A DNA stretch of 64,000 nucleotides from Candidatus Obscuribacterales bacterium (GTDB taxonomy: Bacteria; Cyanobacteriota; Vampirovibrionia; Obscuribacterales; Obscuribacteraceae): positions 186,001-250,000 of the forward strand of contig JARLHI010000030.1 of NCBI GenBank assembly GCA_031292355.1, written 5' to 3'. A program made the position numbers and the translations under genes. This document shows positions 7,994-16,842 of this stretch, piece by piece (position 1 is the stretch's first letter; every line of letters begins with the position of its first letter). The notes beneath the pieces were generated by a model. That model was not told where the DNA came from and did no database searches. It saw only the letters and a list, made by a program, of their open reading frames with translations.

Positions 7994-9121
7994 ATGAAAT
8001 TTCAAACAGGCTTGTTAGTTCCCATTGTTTTGCTGCTTACGGCTCAGGCTGTTCAAGCGCGGTCAGTTGGACACACCTCTGGCTCTCACGGGGGCAGTGG
8101 CGGCAGTTATCATCTCCACTCTGGCCACTACTACTCCGGCGGGTACAACCATAATTATGGATACGGTGGCTATGACGGATATGGAGGCTATGGTGGCTAC
8201 TACGACCCCAACGCCTGGGGGAACTCAGGTGCTTATGGGATGCAACCGCCGCCATTTATGCAAAATGATCCACTAGCCGATTATTACAGGCAGCAGCAAA
8301 TAAATTCTCAAATGGCCCAACAAGGAAATGCCACGGTTAGCTCAATGGTCTTGCCAAATCAGGGTGCGACGAATCAGACTCAATTACCAACTGATTTTGG
8401 TGGTGCTCAGGGCCAATCTGTCAGCAGTGAGCCAGTTGTATCTGTAGACGAAGGCAACGCGGTCAGAGAGAATTTCCATGGCAGTGGGCTTTTCACCGCG
8501 GTCTGGTGGAAGAACAAAAAAAACGCCTGGTATAGTTCCGCCTGGGACAGCAGTTGGGTCTGGAATAACGTAGATTGGGACACTCTTGCAGCTTTCTGGC
8601 GAGGCTCAGGTCCTAAAACTCCAGCAGATTATGAATTTGGTCAAAACATCACTTTTCGAGATGGCAATGTTTATTATGGCGCTCAACCAATGATGACCAG
8701 CGGAGAATACTATCACCAGGCTCAACTACTGGCAGCAAGTGGGGCAAGTAGCTCGTCTGCCAAAGGAGCTTCAGCACCATATTCAGTGCCTCTTGTTAAA
8801 GACTGGGCACAATTTGGTGTGTTCTCGCTAATTCCAGCAGGTGAGAAATTCTCCACTGAAATTTTTCAATTAGCCGTCAATCGCGATGGTACAGTCAGAG
8901 GCAACTGTTACAACGTCATGAACGATCAATTAGATAGAGTTGAAGGCGAAGTCGACAAAAGCAATTCCAGAGTTTGTTTCACGGTTGGCAAGAATCGTGG
9001 CGTCGTTTACGACACGGGGCTTGGAAATCTACTCAGCGCGCAAAGCCCAATCCTGATACACCTTGACAAGGAGCGCACTCAACAACGGGCGTTGGTTCGA
9101 TTGAATCAGAGCAAGCTGTAA
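7994..9121 (+). CDS. Secreted Gly/Tyr/His-rich protein
   Basis: 375 residues with a clear signal peptide (MKFQTGLLVPIVLLLTAQAV, cleaved after AQA or QAR). The mature N-terminus is strongly biased: a Ser/Gly/His stretch followed by repeated GY/GGY units (GYGGYDGYGGYGGYYD), then a Gln/Asn-rich linker. The C-terminal half is ordinary sequence rich in Trp (VWWKNKKNAWYSSAWDS, DSSWVWNNVDWD). The composition suggests an adhesive or matrix-like surface protein, but no named domain is recognised. It is the second gene of the pair starting at 7030. Confidence 0.8.
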   Translation: MKFQTGLLVPIVLLLTAQAVQARSVGHTSGSHGGSGGSYHLHSGHYYSGGYNHNYGYGGYDGYGGYGGYYDPNAWGNSGAYGMQPPPFMQNDPLADYYRQQQINSQMAQQGNATVSSMVLPNQGATNQTQLPTDFGGAQGQSVSSEPVVSVDEGNAVRENFHGSGLFTAVWWKNKKNAWYSSAWDSSWVWNNVDWDTLAAFWRGSGPKTPADYEFGQNITFRDGNVYYGAQPMMTSGEYYHQAQLLAASGASSSSAKGASAPYSVPLVKDWAQFGVFSLIPAGEKFSTEIFQLAVNRDGTVRGNCYNVMNDQLDRVEGEVDKSNSRVCFTVGKNRGVVYDTGLGNLLSAQSPILIHLDKERTQQRALVRLNQSKL

Positions 9122-9253
9122 CGGGTTTTGTCTGTACTATCGACATGATCACGAGTTAGTCACAAGGCGGTGGTTTACTATGTTGCCGCCCATTAGAGCG
9201 GCTGACAGCACTCCTGCCAACAAGTACGAGATGAGCATTCAGGTAAATTCAAA

Positions 9254-9502
9254 GTGTTTCCTCAGGAAGGTTTTGAACGGTATCAGTCCATTGCTGTAAT
9301 AATTTTCGGATTCACAATCGTCGTTGTCGCATTCAGCACTCTTATATTAGGTTCGGACCAGTCAGTGAGCTCCAAAGCCTGCGCTGACACCGACCTAATC
9401 AATAGAACGTCACGAGCTGAACCTCTCGGTGACGATCAAAGAGTCCTCAGACCGTGGTGGCATTTGATGCTCGAACAAGTGGCAATCAAAGCCGAACTCT
9501 AA
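9254..9502 (+). CDS. Possible small single-helix membrane protein
   Basis: 82 residues from GTG 9254. One strong transmembrane segment occupies about residues 12-34 (IAVIIFGFTIVVVAFSTLIL), followed by a polar tail. There is no obvious Shine-Dalgarno and no recognised family. The membrane helix makes it more credible than a random frame, but it may be spurious. Confidence 0.35.
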   Translation: MFPQEGFERYQSIAVIIFGFTIVVVAFSTLILGSDQSVSSKACADTDLINRTSRAEPLGDDQRVLRPWWHLMLEQVAIKAEL

Positions 9503-9938
9503 TCGTTAAACCAAGGTCATTCAACTATGGTGATGTTCACACATCGCCATATCTTTGTCCCTAGCAACAAAGCGCACATGATTGCGCTGGTATGCTCGCA
9601 AGCACGCTCTTGAAAAGGACATCGCCGAGCTTCTGACGAGATCGCTAGTCAAATTGCCAAGACAATTTCCGATAATCGTCAGAAAAAATAAAAAGACAGC
9701 TCTTCTTTTAGACAACAGGTTCACCTGAGAAAGTGGCGTCGGGCGAGATTGCGCTCGTTATTATATAAAACGTTAAAACGGTGCAAAGAGTTCAATTTTT
9801 TTCGAGAGAAAAGCGAGAATTTTTGTGAGAGATTTCTCAATTGTGACGATACCGATGACGGTGATGACTGTTGATGGTGCAAAGACTGTCATACTAGTAA
9901 AGTAAGACCCATACAGGCGACAAAACAGGTTCAGTTTG
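9503..9938. other. Gene-poor stretch upstream of the P-type-ATPase-like gene
   Basis: About 435 bases with only short frames lacking domains or ribosome sites. An AT-rich TTATTATATAAAACG near 9758-9772 could be a promoter -10 region for the gene at 9939, but no matching -35 is clear. No RNA gene or repeat is recognised. Confidence 0.4.
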
Positions 9939-12122
9939 ATGTCTGAAAGACTGTACAAGACAATGCATCGCCTGCCAGGTCGCATTCGCCTGCACATTCA
10001 AATCATATACAAAAATCCCGTTCTGGCATCTAAACTAAGACATCTTGTGCTTGAGCAAGTAGGTGTTCAGGCAGTCTCGTCCAACGCCGATTGTGCTTCG
10101 ATCACCATTTTTTATGATGATCAATTATTTGCCCCACTGTCGTGGCTCGATCAAATCAACATCAGTCAAATAGAAAATGTGAAACCAGCAGACAGAAGCG
10201 AAGCGGGTCATGCTCCTAAGAAATTACCATCGATGCTCGAAAATGTACGACGGGCCACGTTCAATTTCGAAAGCAAATTGCCACCCGCTGTTCAACTGAC
10301 ACTAAGTACGGCATCACTGATCTTAACCATCGTCGAAGCACCGGTTGCCATAACGTCGATAGCTTTAACAGCAAGTCTGTTGCCTGTATTCAATCGCGCC
10401 ATGCAAACACTGTTAGATGAAAGAAGAGTAGGAGCTGATGCATTAGATGGCGCATCCTGTCTTCTTTTGATTCGTGGTCAGAATTTTCTACCGGCCTCTG
10501 CCATGCTCACGTTAATCAGCCTGGGAGAATACATACGTGACGTGGTCACCGGTAAATGCCGCCAACTAATTGCTCACCAGCTGGAATTAACCAAAGGTGC
10601 AGCATGGGTGATCAGGGGCAATAAACGCTTGCGCATGCCAGTGAGCGAATTGAAAGAAGGTGAACAAATCGTTGTTTATCCGGGCGAATTGATTTCCTTT
10701 GAAGGCAGAGTGACTAACGGGCATGGAACAGTCGTACCAGCTAGTCCAGAATTTGATTTCACACCGGAGGCGGTGACTGTGAATGATTTTATTCATGCAC
10801 AGACTCTGCTTACGGAAGGTAAACTTTATGCGACATTCGAGCCCGGTCAGATAATTAATCCAGCTGACCCCGCTCGCGACAAAAAGCTCAAACGCTGGTT
10901 GCAACGCACAAAATTACATCGCCAGGCATTGCGTGACGGCTATTCCAAAATCGGCACCACTGTTGCTCTGGCTACATTTATTGGTATTGCTACACAAAGC
11001 TTGCACCGAGCGATTCCAATTTTATTTTACGACTTTATCACGGGTATCAGAATTGCAATTCCGACAGCCGTTCTTTCTTCTATGTATCGGGCTGGATGCG
11101 AAGGAATTGTTGTCCGCAACGCAGCGGCATTGGAAAGATTATCTGAAGTGGACGCTATTATTTTCGCGCGAAGTGGCGCTCTCACCTCGATGATGCCAGC
11201 AGTGACTGAAGTTTTTACCTTCGATCAATTTTCAGTCGAAGACGTAACACGGTATGCAGCAGCTGTCGAACAGCGCTACGACCACATTGCGGCGTACGCT
11301 CTATACACTTACGCCAAGCTAAACACCATACCGGTACCAGAGCGAACAAGCTCTAAACTGATTAGTGGTTTTGGTGTCAAAGGAGTGGTCGAAGGTCGAG
11401 ATATCACCGTCGGTAGTACCAGAATGATGGATAACGAAGGCATCAACATCAGCCACGCAGCAAAGATTTTAGAAATGTGCACAACCCGTGGTGACTCGCG
11501 CATTTGTGTCGCAATCAATGGAAAATTGGCTGGAATAATTGCCTATCAGGACGTTATTCGCAAAGACACGGCGCTAGCAATTGAAACGCTAAGAAAAATT
11601 GGTATCAAGGAAATTGCAATGACCACCGGGAGCAGCCCGGCATCAGCAAATAACTTAGCGAGGCAGGTTGGTATCACCGAGATTTTTGCTAATGCTTCGC
11701 CAGAAGATAAAGCAGATCTAGTCAGACGACTCCAAAAGCGCGGTCTCAAAGTAGCTGTAGTTGGTTTCGATATGAATGATACAGCCGCTCTCGAACAAGC
11801 TCACGTTGCTATTACCCTTAATACGGGTGGAGACATAGCCAAGCATCGTGCGGACATCATTTTAACGACTGAAAATTTAAATGACATCGTTGACGGTATC
11901 ATCATTGCAAGACACGGTATGTCGTTAGCACGCCAGAATCTCAAGATGGTTTCGATTCCAAATCTAATTGGAATCTCGCTATCGTCTCTCAATTACACAA
12001 CTGAACTTACTGCTGCTTTAATAAATAATGGTTCTGTGATAGCTGGGGCATTGAATGGGTTGAGACCAATGCTCAGTCAATCCGCTCAAAATACTGAAGC
12101 TATGGAACGTTCACAGAGCTAG
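9939..12122 (+). CDS. P1B-type ATPase-like protein lacking catalytic residues
   Basis: 727 residues from ATG 9939 (AGG upstream). The N-terminus is an HMA-like domain with LPGRIRLHIQ, then come membrane segments, an actuator-like region, more helices and a P/N region, in the order of heavy-metal P-type ATPases. The alignment is clear around GIVVRNAAALERLSEVDAII, but the hallmark residues are gone. The phosphorylation motif DKTGT reads ARSGA (near 408), the actuator TGES is absent near 265, TGD reads TGS (near 562), GDGxND reads GFDMND (near 610), and the CPx metal site is missing. It therefore cannot use the normal phospho-enzyme cycle and is probably a pseudoenzyme. The frame is intact, arguing against recent decay. 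Its end overlaps the convergent gene by 23 bases. Confidence 0.85.
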   Translation: MSERLYKTMHRLPGRIRLHIQIIYKNPVLASKLRHLVLEQVGVQAVSSNADCASITIFYDDQLFAPLSWLDQINISQIENVKPADRSEAGHAPKKLPSMLENVRRATFNFESKLPPAVQLTLSTASLILTIVEAPVAITSIALTASLLPVFNRAMQTLLDERRVGADALDGASCLLLIRGQNFLPASAMLTLISLGEYIRDVVTGKCRQLIAHQLELTKGAAWVIRGNKRLRMPVSELKEGEQIVVYPGELISFEGRVTNGHGTVVPASPEFDFTPEAVTVNDFIHAQTLLTEGKLYATFEPGQIINPADPARDKKLKRWLQRTKLHRQALRDGYSKIGTTVALATFIGIATQSLHRAIPILFYDFITGIRIAIPTAVLSSMYRAGCEGIVVRNAAALERLSEVDAIIFARSGALTSMMPAVTEVFTFDQFSVEDVTRYAAAVEQRYDHIAAYALYTYAKLNTIPVPERTSSKLISGFGVKGVVEGRDITVGSTRMMDNEGINISHAAKILEMCTTRGDSRICVAINGKLAGIIAYQDVIRKDTALAIETLRKIGIKEIAMTTGSSPASANNLARQVGITEIFANASPEDKADLVRRLQKRGLKVAVVGFDMNDTAALEQAHVAITLNTGGDIAKHRADIILTTENLNDIVDGIIIARHGMSLARQNLKMVSIPNLIGISLSSLNYTTELTAALINNGSVIAGALNGLRPMLSQSAQNTEAMERSQS

Positions 12123-12996
12123 CAGCAGCACTTCCTGCTGCGTTACCTGCCATTGAAGCAGCACTGTCGGCAGAAGTACCGCCTGTGGTACCGTAAGAAT
12201 CACCACTAGGCAAAGGAGCAAATGTCTGCTGCCAGCCAGGAAATTGATCGTTGCCCATCCCGCCATTAAGGTTGAATTGAGAGCCCGGTGGCAAAGGCGG
12301 ATAGCTTTTGCTCCATTTTGCAAATCTGGGTGGTCCAGTTGTACCGGTCGCACCAAGGGTACTACCGCCAGTGGCGCCAGCGACGGCCCCAGAAACAACG
12401 CTTGATGCTGTATTTGCAAGAGTTGAACCCAGACCACTCGAAGTCTGCGAAGTCGCCGTCTGGGCGGTGGAATTGGCGTTGGCGGACGCACTTAACTGGC
12501 TCGTCTGCGATTGATAGGCGCTGTTATAACCACTGTTTGCCGATGCACCAGTTGCACCGCTTCCATTGGTCATAGAGTTCGTATACGAGCCGTTGGCGCC
12601 TGTCGAATTCGGGAACGCACTATTATTGCCCGTTGAATTCATCAAAGGACTGGTCAACGAACCATCTGTGTTTGTAGAAGTTAAACCAGTGTGGCCAACC
12701 GAACCAGCGGAGGAAGGATAGTACGGGCTGCGTCGCTGAGCGGTTGCTTGGCCGTTTGCTGCAGTAGAAGTAGCAGGTGGATAATAAACGGTATTGGTTG
12801 CCGAACCAGAAGCGGTGCCGGTGTTGCCAGAACCAGTGCCATAATTTGGATTGTAATTGGAGCTGGTTTGAGTTGAAGTTTGGTCGTCATGATGGTGATG
12901 TCGAGCCAGAGCCTGGTTCACCCAAAGGGTTAGAAGGCACAGTGAAAACGTCATTAATTGAAAGATTCGTTTAAAGACAGATCGAGAACTGGACAT
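12100..12996 (-). CDS. Secreted Ser/Asn/Gly/Thr-rich low-complexity protein
   Basis: 298 residues from ATG 12996 (GAGG 9 bases upstream; TTG 13026 is the longer alternative). A signal peptide (IFQLMTFSLCLLTLWVNQALA) is followed by RHHHHDD and then about 200 residues dominated by Ser, Asn, Thr, Gly and Ala, with repeated NS/TG/GS units. Only the last 80 residues look ordered (PRFAKWSKSYPPLPPGSQF). It is likely exported and disordered, perhaps part of the cell surface. No family recognised. Its end overlaps the P-type-ATPase-like gene tail to tail. Confidence 0.7.
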   Translation of the reverse strand: MSSSRSVFKRIFQLMTFSLCLLTLWVNQALARHHHHDDQTSTQTSSNYNPNYGTGSGNTGTASGSATNTVYYPPATSTAANGQATAQRRSPYYPSSAGSVGHTGLTSTNTDGSLTSPLMNSTGNNSAFPNSTGANGSYTNSMTNGSGATGASANSGYNSAYQSQTSQLSASANANSTAQTATSQTSSGLGSTLANTASSVVSGAVAGATGGSTLGATGTTGPPRFAKWSKSYPPLPPGSQFNLNGGMGNDQFPGWQQTFAPLPSGDSYGTTGGTSADSAASMAGNAAGSAAASSVNVP

Positions 12997-13125
12997 CAAT
13001 TGCAACCTCAAGGACGGCCCGAGCAATGACTGCGGCGTCGATAATGACAGTAATTCTTATGATTACTGCAAGCATCGTAGATGACAACCACCAACCGGTC
13101 AAATTAATCCCACGCAACAGCCCCT

Positions 13126-13449
13126 TCAGACAACTGTTCCTTGGATATTTTCCAATCCCCACTTGGATAAATGTTCCAAGATTACAGCCATGCTTTTGCC
13201 CTTTTCCGTAGGCGTATAACTCATACGGTAACGGTGACTACTATAGGGTTCCTTTTCAATCAAGCCGCCACTTTCAAGTTTATGCAAACGGTCTGTCAAT
13301 ATGTTTGTGGAGATGCGTTCTGGTGATTCAAGAAACTCTTCAAAACGTGATTTGTTGAAAATGACCATATCGCGCAAAACGAGTAGTGTCCATTTATCAC
13401 CGACTAAATCCAGCGCGCACGCAATCGGACAATTCGATCTTTTGTTCAT
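13126..13449 (-). CDS. HxlR-family winged-helix transcriptional regulator
   Basis: 107 residues, the usual length. Typical HxlR features are CPIACALDLVGDKWTLLVLRD at the N-terminus (one Cys pair, possible redox sensing), a recognition region around RISTNILTDRLHKLESGGLI and a wing with YTPTEKGKSM. Regulators of this family often control a divergent neighbour, here the GNAT acetyltransferase gene at 13582, with about 130 bases between them. Confidence 0.93.
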   Translation of the reverse strand: MNKRSNCPIACALDLVGDKWTLLVLRDMVIFNKSRFEEFLESPERISTNILTDRLHKLESGGLIEKEPYSSHRYRMSYTPTEKGKSMAVILEHLSKWGLENIQGTVV

Positions 13450-13581
13450 TCCTAATCGACACCCAGAAATCTAGACCAATAAAGTTGCAAAACACAAACA
13501 GCAACACTATAAAGGCTCTAGTTGTGATTTGCAAGCCAGGTGCTATCATTATAAAGCAGCACGCTCAGGGATGGATTAGCA

Positions 13582-14082
13582 TTGATTCGTGAAGCCACAT
13601 TGTCCGAACGAAGTCTTGTAGCTGATATCACCAGGCGGTCGTATGCGCAATACGAGGCGCAAAGCGATCCTGCCTTTTGGACAAAATACGAGAAATCGAC
13701 TGAAGCCACTTTGATGACCGCAGATTCAGCGACCAGACTGATTCTTGAACATCAATCGAAAATCGTCGCTTCCGTTTTATATTGCGATCCCTCGGAATGG
13801 AAGATCAATGATACAAACATCAAAAATCCCTACCCAGAAATGCGCCTTTTGGCTGTGCTACCTGAATTCAGAAATCTCGGAATTGCGGCAACGTTAATAG
13901 ATTATTGTGAGCAAAGAGCCCTAGCAGAAGGTTTTTCTGCTTTGACATTACACACGACAATTTTAATGCAAACTGCAAAAGCGATGTACGAACGTCGAGG
14001 ATATTCACGCTACGTGGATATCGACTTCGAACCAACACCAGGCTTCCATGTCTGGGGCTACAAGAAAGAGCTCAAAGTGTAG
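13582..14082 (+). CDS. GNAT-family N-acetyltransferase
   Basis: 166 residues from TTG 13582, with AGGGA about 10 bases upstream; no ATG gives a full domain. The acetyl-CoA-binding motif A is present: MRLLAVLPEFRNLGIAATLI (V-x-P-x-x-R-x-x-G-I/A). Later come the usual beta-strand with LTLHTTILMQTAKAMYERRGY and an aromatic C-terminus. The substrate is unknown. It is divergent from the HxlR regulator, a likely controller, and overlaps the convergent gene by 11 bases. Confidence 0.88.
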   Translation: MIREATLSERSLVADITRRSYAQYEAQSDPAFWTKYEKSTEATLMTADSATRLILEHQSKIVASVLYCDPSEWKINDTNIKNPYPEMRLLAVLPEFRNLGIAATLIDYCEQRALAEGFSALTLHTTILMQTAKAMYERRGYSRYVDIDFEPTPGFHVWGYKKELKV

Positions 14083-15295
14083 GCACTTCCGCCTCAACGG
14101 ATACGCTCTGAGTGCTTAAGTCTGATGTATTTGGAGTTGGTACAAGTGGACCAGGAAGTTGAACTTCGATGATAACTTTTTTGTCTTCAACCTTGCTCTC
14201 TTCAGTCTTACTCTCTCCAGTATTGCTCTCTTCGGTCTGGTTTTCTTCAACGCGCGCTGTTGGAATATTGCTTTCTGGCAGTCCTAAAAAGGCTGTAGCT
14301 TGATTGGTATCTGCCATTGTCGCTAACAATTCTTTGGTACACGCATACAACCGCTTGTTGTTAGTGAGCAGTGCAAGATCAAGACCCTCGGTAACCAAAT
14401 GCGCTTTTTCATTGAGGACATCGCAACGGCTCTGCATGATTTTGCCAAGATAGATTTCTTTAAGAAGTTTGTCTTGCTCGGGACCGCCTGTTGCCATCAT
14501 AAATGCAAGCAAACTAGCGCCAGCAATAGGTGCAACAAGAGTAGGAGAAAACGATGCAATACCAAGGGTGGTGTACACGACTTTCGCTGAATACTGCATG
14601 AACTTGCTTCTGTGATTGAATTTTTCCAGGCGCTTTGTTGCGCCCTTCAATACTTCATCCTGACTTGCTGCAGCGCTCAACACATTGTTTAGTTTTTCAT
14701 TTTTCTGGTCAATATCGAAAATTAGATGTTCGCGCTCTGTCAGCAACTCATCATTGGTGTAAATGGCACGCAAACGATTCTGCACCATTGCGGCATTGTC
14801 CTTGCCGACAATCGTTTGCAATTTTCCCAACGCTTTATCAGCTTTAACAGAATCTCTATCAAGTACTGCGGCTAATTGCAAAACCGCACGAGTGGCTGCA
14901 AGTTCTCTAGCGTCATGTTCTTGACGGAGCAAATATTCTTTAGCGAATGCACTTTTTTCGTGTTTCGCCTGATCGAGAATAGCATCTGCACCCTGTATGG
15001 ACCAATCAAAGCCGCGCAAATCAAGAACAAAATTGCCAAGACTTTTCGTACCGGCGACTAAGGCTCTTGTTGGTCCATGTTTGTTTTTCTTTGAAACATG
15101 GCCTTCAAGACTTTTGTTGACGACACCAAATGCAGATAGGCTGTCGACTGTGCTAACAGTTCCTTGCAATGTCGATACGTATGTAGAATCTGCGCCAGCA
15201 CTGTTGGAGATACTGTTAGAAAGATCTGCTGCAGAAGCAAACGGTGAAACCACAATGCTCATGCTCGCAAGCAGAACATAAACGAATTTATTCAA
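14072..15295 (-). CDS. Exported helical protein with acidic repeat tail, unknown function
   Basis: 407 residues from TTG 15295. This start sits 8 bases after a perfect AAGGAGG and places a signal peptide (NKFVYVLLASMSIVVSPFASA) at the N-terminus; the ATG at 15394 has neither. The middle is strongly helical (many Leu, Lys, Glu, heptad-like). One hydrophobic segment (YTTLGIASFSPTLVAPIAGA) may enter the membrane. The last 60 residues contain ES/TEES repeats and prolines, a likely disordered linker. No family recognised. Confidence 0.65.
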   Translation of the reverse strand: MNKFVYVLLASMSIVVSPFASAADLSNSISNSAGADSTYVSTLQGTVSTVDSLSAFGVVNKSLEGHVSKKNKHGPTRALVAGTKSLGNFVLDLRGFDWSIQGADAILDQAKHEKSAFAKEYLLRQEHDARELAATRAVLQLAAVLDRDSVKADKALGKLQTIVGKDNAAMVQNRLRAIYTNDELLTEREHLIFDIDQKNEKLNNVLSAAASQDEVLKGATKRLEKFNHRSKFMQYSAKVVYTTLGIASFSPTLVAPIAGASLLAFMMATGGPEQDKLLKEIYLGKIMQSRCDVLNEKAHLVTEGLDLALLTNNKRLYACTKELLATMADTNQATAFLGLPESNIPTARVEENQTEESNTGESKTEESKVEDKKVIIEVQLPGPLVPTPNTSDLSTQSVSVEAEVPTL

Positions 15296-15351
15296 AAAAT
15301 CAGCCTCCTTGACCTGGGATAAAACTGTGTCGCGGGGACCACAGTCACACC

Positions 15352-15368
15352 CTCTGAACGTTTCAGAG
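15352..15368. repeat. Inverted repeat CTCTGAA-N3-TTCAGAG
   Basis: Seven-base perfect arms at 15352-15358 and 15362-15368, about 57 bases upstream of the TTG start of the exported helical protein. It could be an operator for that gene; nothing else supports this. Confidence 0.3.
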
Positions 15369-15500
15369 CCAACACATCTTACTAGACTAATCACTTCAAG
15401 ACACCGAAATTTAGGCTGCCGTGAAGAAACTATAACTGTTGTTAAGAGGTTGCAGGACGAAGAGTTTAGGAGCAGCCGAATTCATAAATCGACAAAAAAC

Positions 15501-15563
15501 TCGCCCGATAACGGATAAACATTCCAAGAATATTTTGAGAATATTTTTGCCGTTATCGGGTGA
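15501..15563. repeat. Long inverted repeat around an AT-rich loop
   Basis: CCCGATAACGG at 15504-15514 and CCGTTATCGGG at 15550-15560 are perfect complements. Two more pairs and a G-T extend the stem to 14 positions (15501-15514 with 15550-15563). The 35-base interior holds two GAATATTTT-like units. It lies in the roughly 310-base gene-free stretch between two minus-strand genes. It is not a standard terminator because no T-run follows; it may be a regulatory or mobile-repeat remnant. Confidence 0.5.
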
Positions 15564-15607
15564 AATTAGCATCAAGGTTCAACAGATATCGCTAAGCCAA
15601 ACGAGAC

Positions 15608-15874
15608 CTAAATTGGCTTCAATACAGTCTCCAGCATCTTGGACTGATCTTCATTCGTTTTCGCTTCGTTGAACTTTTCCTGCGCCGCTTGAGCCGCAGC
15701 CAGCTTGTGCAACGCTTTGGCCACTTCTGGATGCTGACTTCCGAGTAATTCTGTCAGTCCATCAACAACCTTGCGATAAAGATCTTCAGCATCTGCAAAC
15801 TTTTCAGCCACTAACAATTGATCAGCCTGCTCGACGATGCTGATTCTCGTTTTGGGTTCAATTTTGTTTTTCAT
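15608..15874 (-). CDS. Small TPR-motif protein
   Basis: 88 residues from ATG 15874, chosen because GAGG sits 9 bases upstream; ATG 15889, which would overlap the upstream stop, is the alternative. It contains one or two tetratricopeptide-like units (ADQLLVAEKFADAEDLYRKV; then HPEVAKALHKLAAAQAAQEK). It probably mediates protein contact. It lies directly downstream of the small membrane protein and is likely in the same operon. Confidence 0.65.
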   Translation of the reverse strand: MKNKIEPKTRISIVEQADQLLVAEKFADAEDLYRKVVDGLTELLGSQHPEVAKALHKLAAAQAAQEKFNEAKTNEDQSKMLETVLKPI

Positions 15875-15885
15875 GGTCATAGACC

Positions 15886-16155
15886 TCATTTGCTCGGCAA
15901 AACGTTATTTTGACCGGGGCTTCCTTTTATTTCTTGACTTGTTCCACCAGCACTCATACTGTTGTTAGCAGTACCAGGTTGGTTACCTGAGTCCTGGGTG
16001 TAAGTAGAAGTTGAGGCTGTGTTGGCCGTTGGTGCCGGTTTGAGTCCAGACGCCATGAAAAAAGCAATGAGGCCTATAACGACAAATGCGACAGCGATGA
16101 GGATTGCAGTGTTCGGCTTGACGATTGGCGCCATCTGCTCATTTTTGGTGACCAT
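15886..16155 (-). CDS. Small single-pass membrane protein
   Basis: 89 residues from ATG 16155, which follows AAGGAG by 7 bases. A short cytoplasmic stretch is followed by one transmembrane helix (about residues 16-35, AILIAVAFVVIGLIAFFMAS) and a Ser/Thr/Asn/Gly-rich tail outside. No family recognised. It is likely co-transcribed with the small TPR gene, whose longer start would overlap this stop. Confidence 0.65.
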   Translation of the reverse strand: MVTKNEQMAPIVKPNTAILIAVAFVVIGLIAFFMASGLKPAPTANTASTSTYTQDSGNQPGTANNSMSAGGTSQEIKGSPGQNNVLPSK

Positions 16156-16281
16156 AATTTTCTCCTTCAGCAATGATTCGCTAACTACTAGCTGAGTAGT
16201 GGAGGCGACTTGGCCACACCTAATGTTCCATCTGCAAATCGGACGTTGCAATCGGACAGTGCAAACGGATGCCGACAGTAG

Positions 16282-16689
16282 TTAGGCAGCAACTGAATAA
16301 GATGGCAAAATTTGCTCGACGATTGGCAGAACAATTTCAATAGTCCGCTTAGCTCGACTTGAAACATATGGATTGTCGTCCCGGCTGAGCACTTCCAGCA
16401 AGTCAACCGGCAAAGCAGTGTTTTCGGCCAAACCGAAACGCACATCGACGTCATCGTCGCGCACCAATTCTTCTAAGAATGGACGTTGCACAACAGGATT
16501 GAAGGAAAGCCCCAATCTGACATCACCATGGGTGTCGTGCAACAAATCGACCAGGACTTCGTACGGAGTAGATGCATTTTCTGCCAATCGACGTCTAACT
16601 TCGTAGCTGCGGGAACGGGCAAGCTTCTGTACGCAAGGTTGCGAAATTCTCAAGTCGCCAGCGGCGATGTACTCATTTACAGTCTTCAT
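16282..16689 (-). CDS. LRV-repeat (leucine-rich repeat variant) protein
   Basis: 135 residues from ATG 16689 (GGGAG about 11 bases upstream). It consists of about four LRV-type units of roughly 24 residues with the pattern VR-x-x-(L/V)-A-x-N-x-x-x-P-x-x-x-L-x-x-L (RRRLAENASTPYEVLVDLL; VRFGLAENTALPVDLLEVL). The repeat matches those in the large protein at 26993, so this is a small relative. The iron-sulphur N-terminus of the classical LRV protein is absent. Probable protein-binding solenoid. Confidence 0.78.
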   Translation of the reverse strand: MKTVNEYIAAGDLRISQPCVQKLARSRSYEVRRRLAENASTPYEVLVDLLHDTHGDVRLGLSFNPVVQRPFLEELVRDDDVDVRFGLAENTALPVDLLEVLSRDDNPYVSSRAKRTIEIVLPIVEQILPSYSVAA

Positions 16690-16842
16690 TTTGTTTGTAC
16701 TCCCTATTGCCGACAAGGCAAGTTGTTGCTCTGCAAACATATTAGACCGGTCGTCTACTTTTTGTCAAGCGACTCCTTGAAAACAATTCAATAAAAAGCC
16801 CAGCAGCTGATCGCAACCACTGGGCGCACAGGCTATCGGTTA

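Noticed and set aside
9190..9210. GCCGC/GCGGC hairpin after the Gly/Tyr-rich gene as a terminator
   Set aside because: Five-base stem without a T-run; too weak to call.
9521..9724. 67-residue minus-strand frame with a hydrophobic start
   Set aside because: No Shine-Dalgarno, no family, and it lies opposite the plus-strand genes on both sides; judged a chance frame.
13026..13125. Possible gene or RNA between the low-complexity gene and the HxlR gene
   Set aside because: Only short frames without support; no RNA fold recognised.
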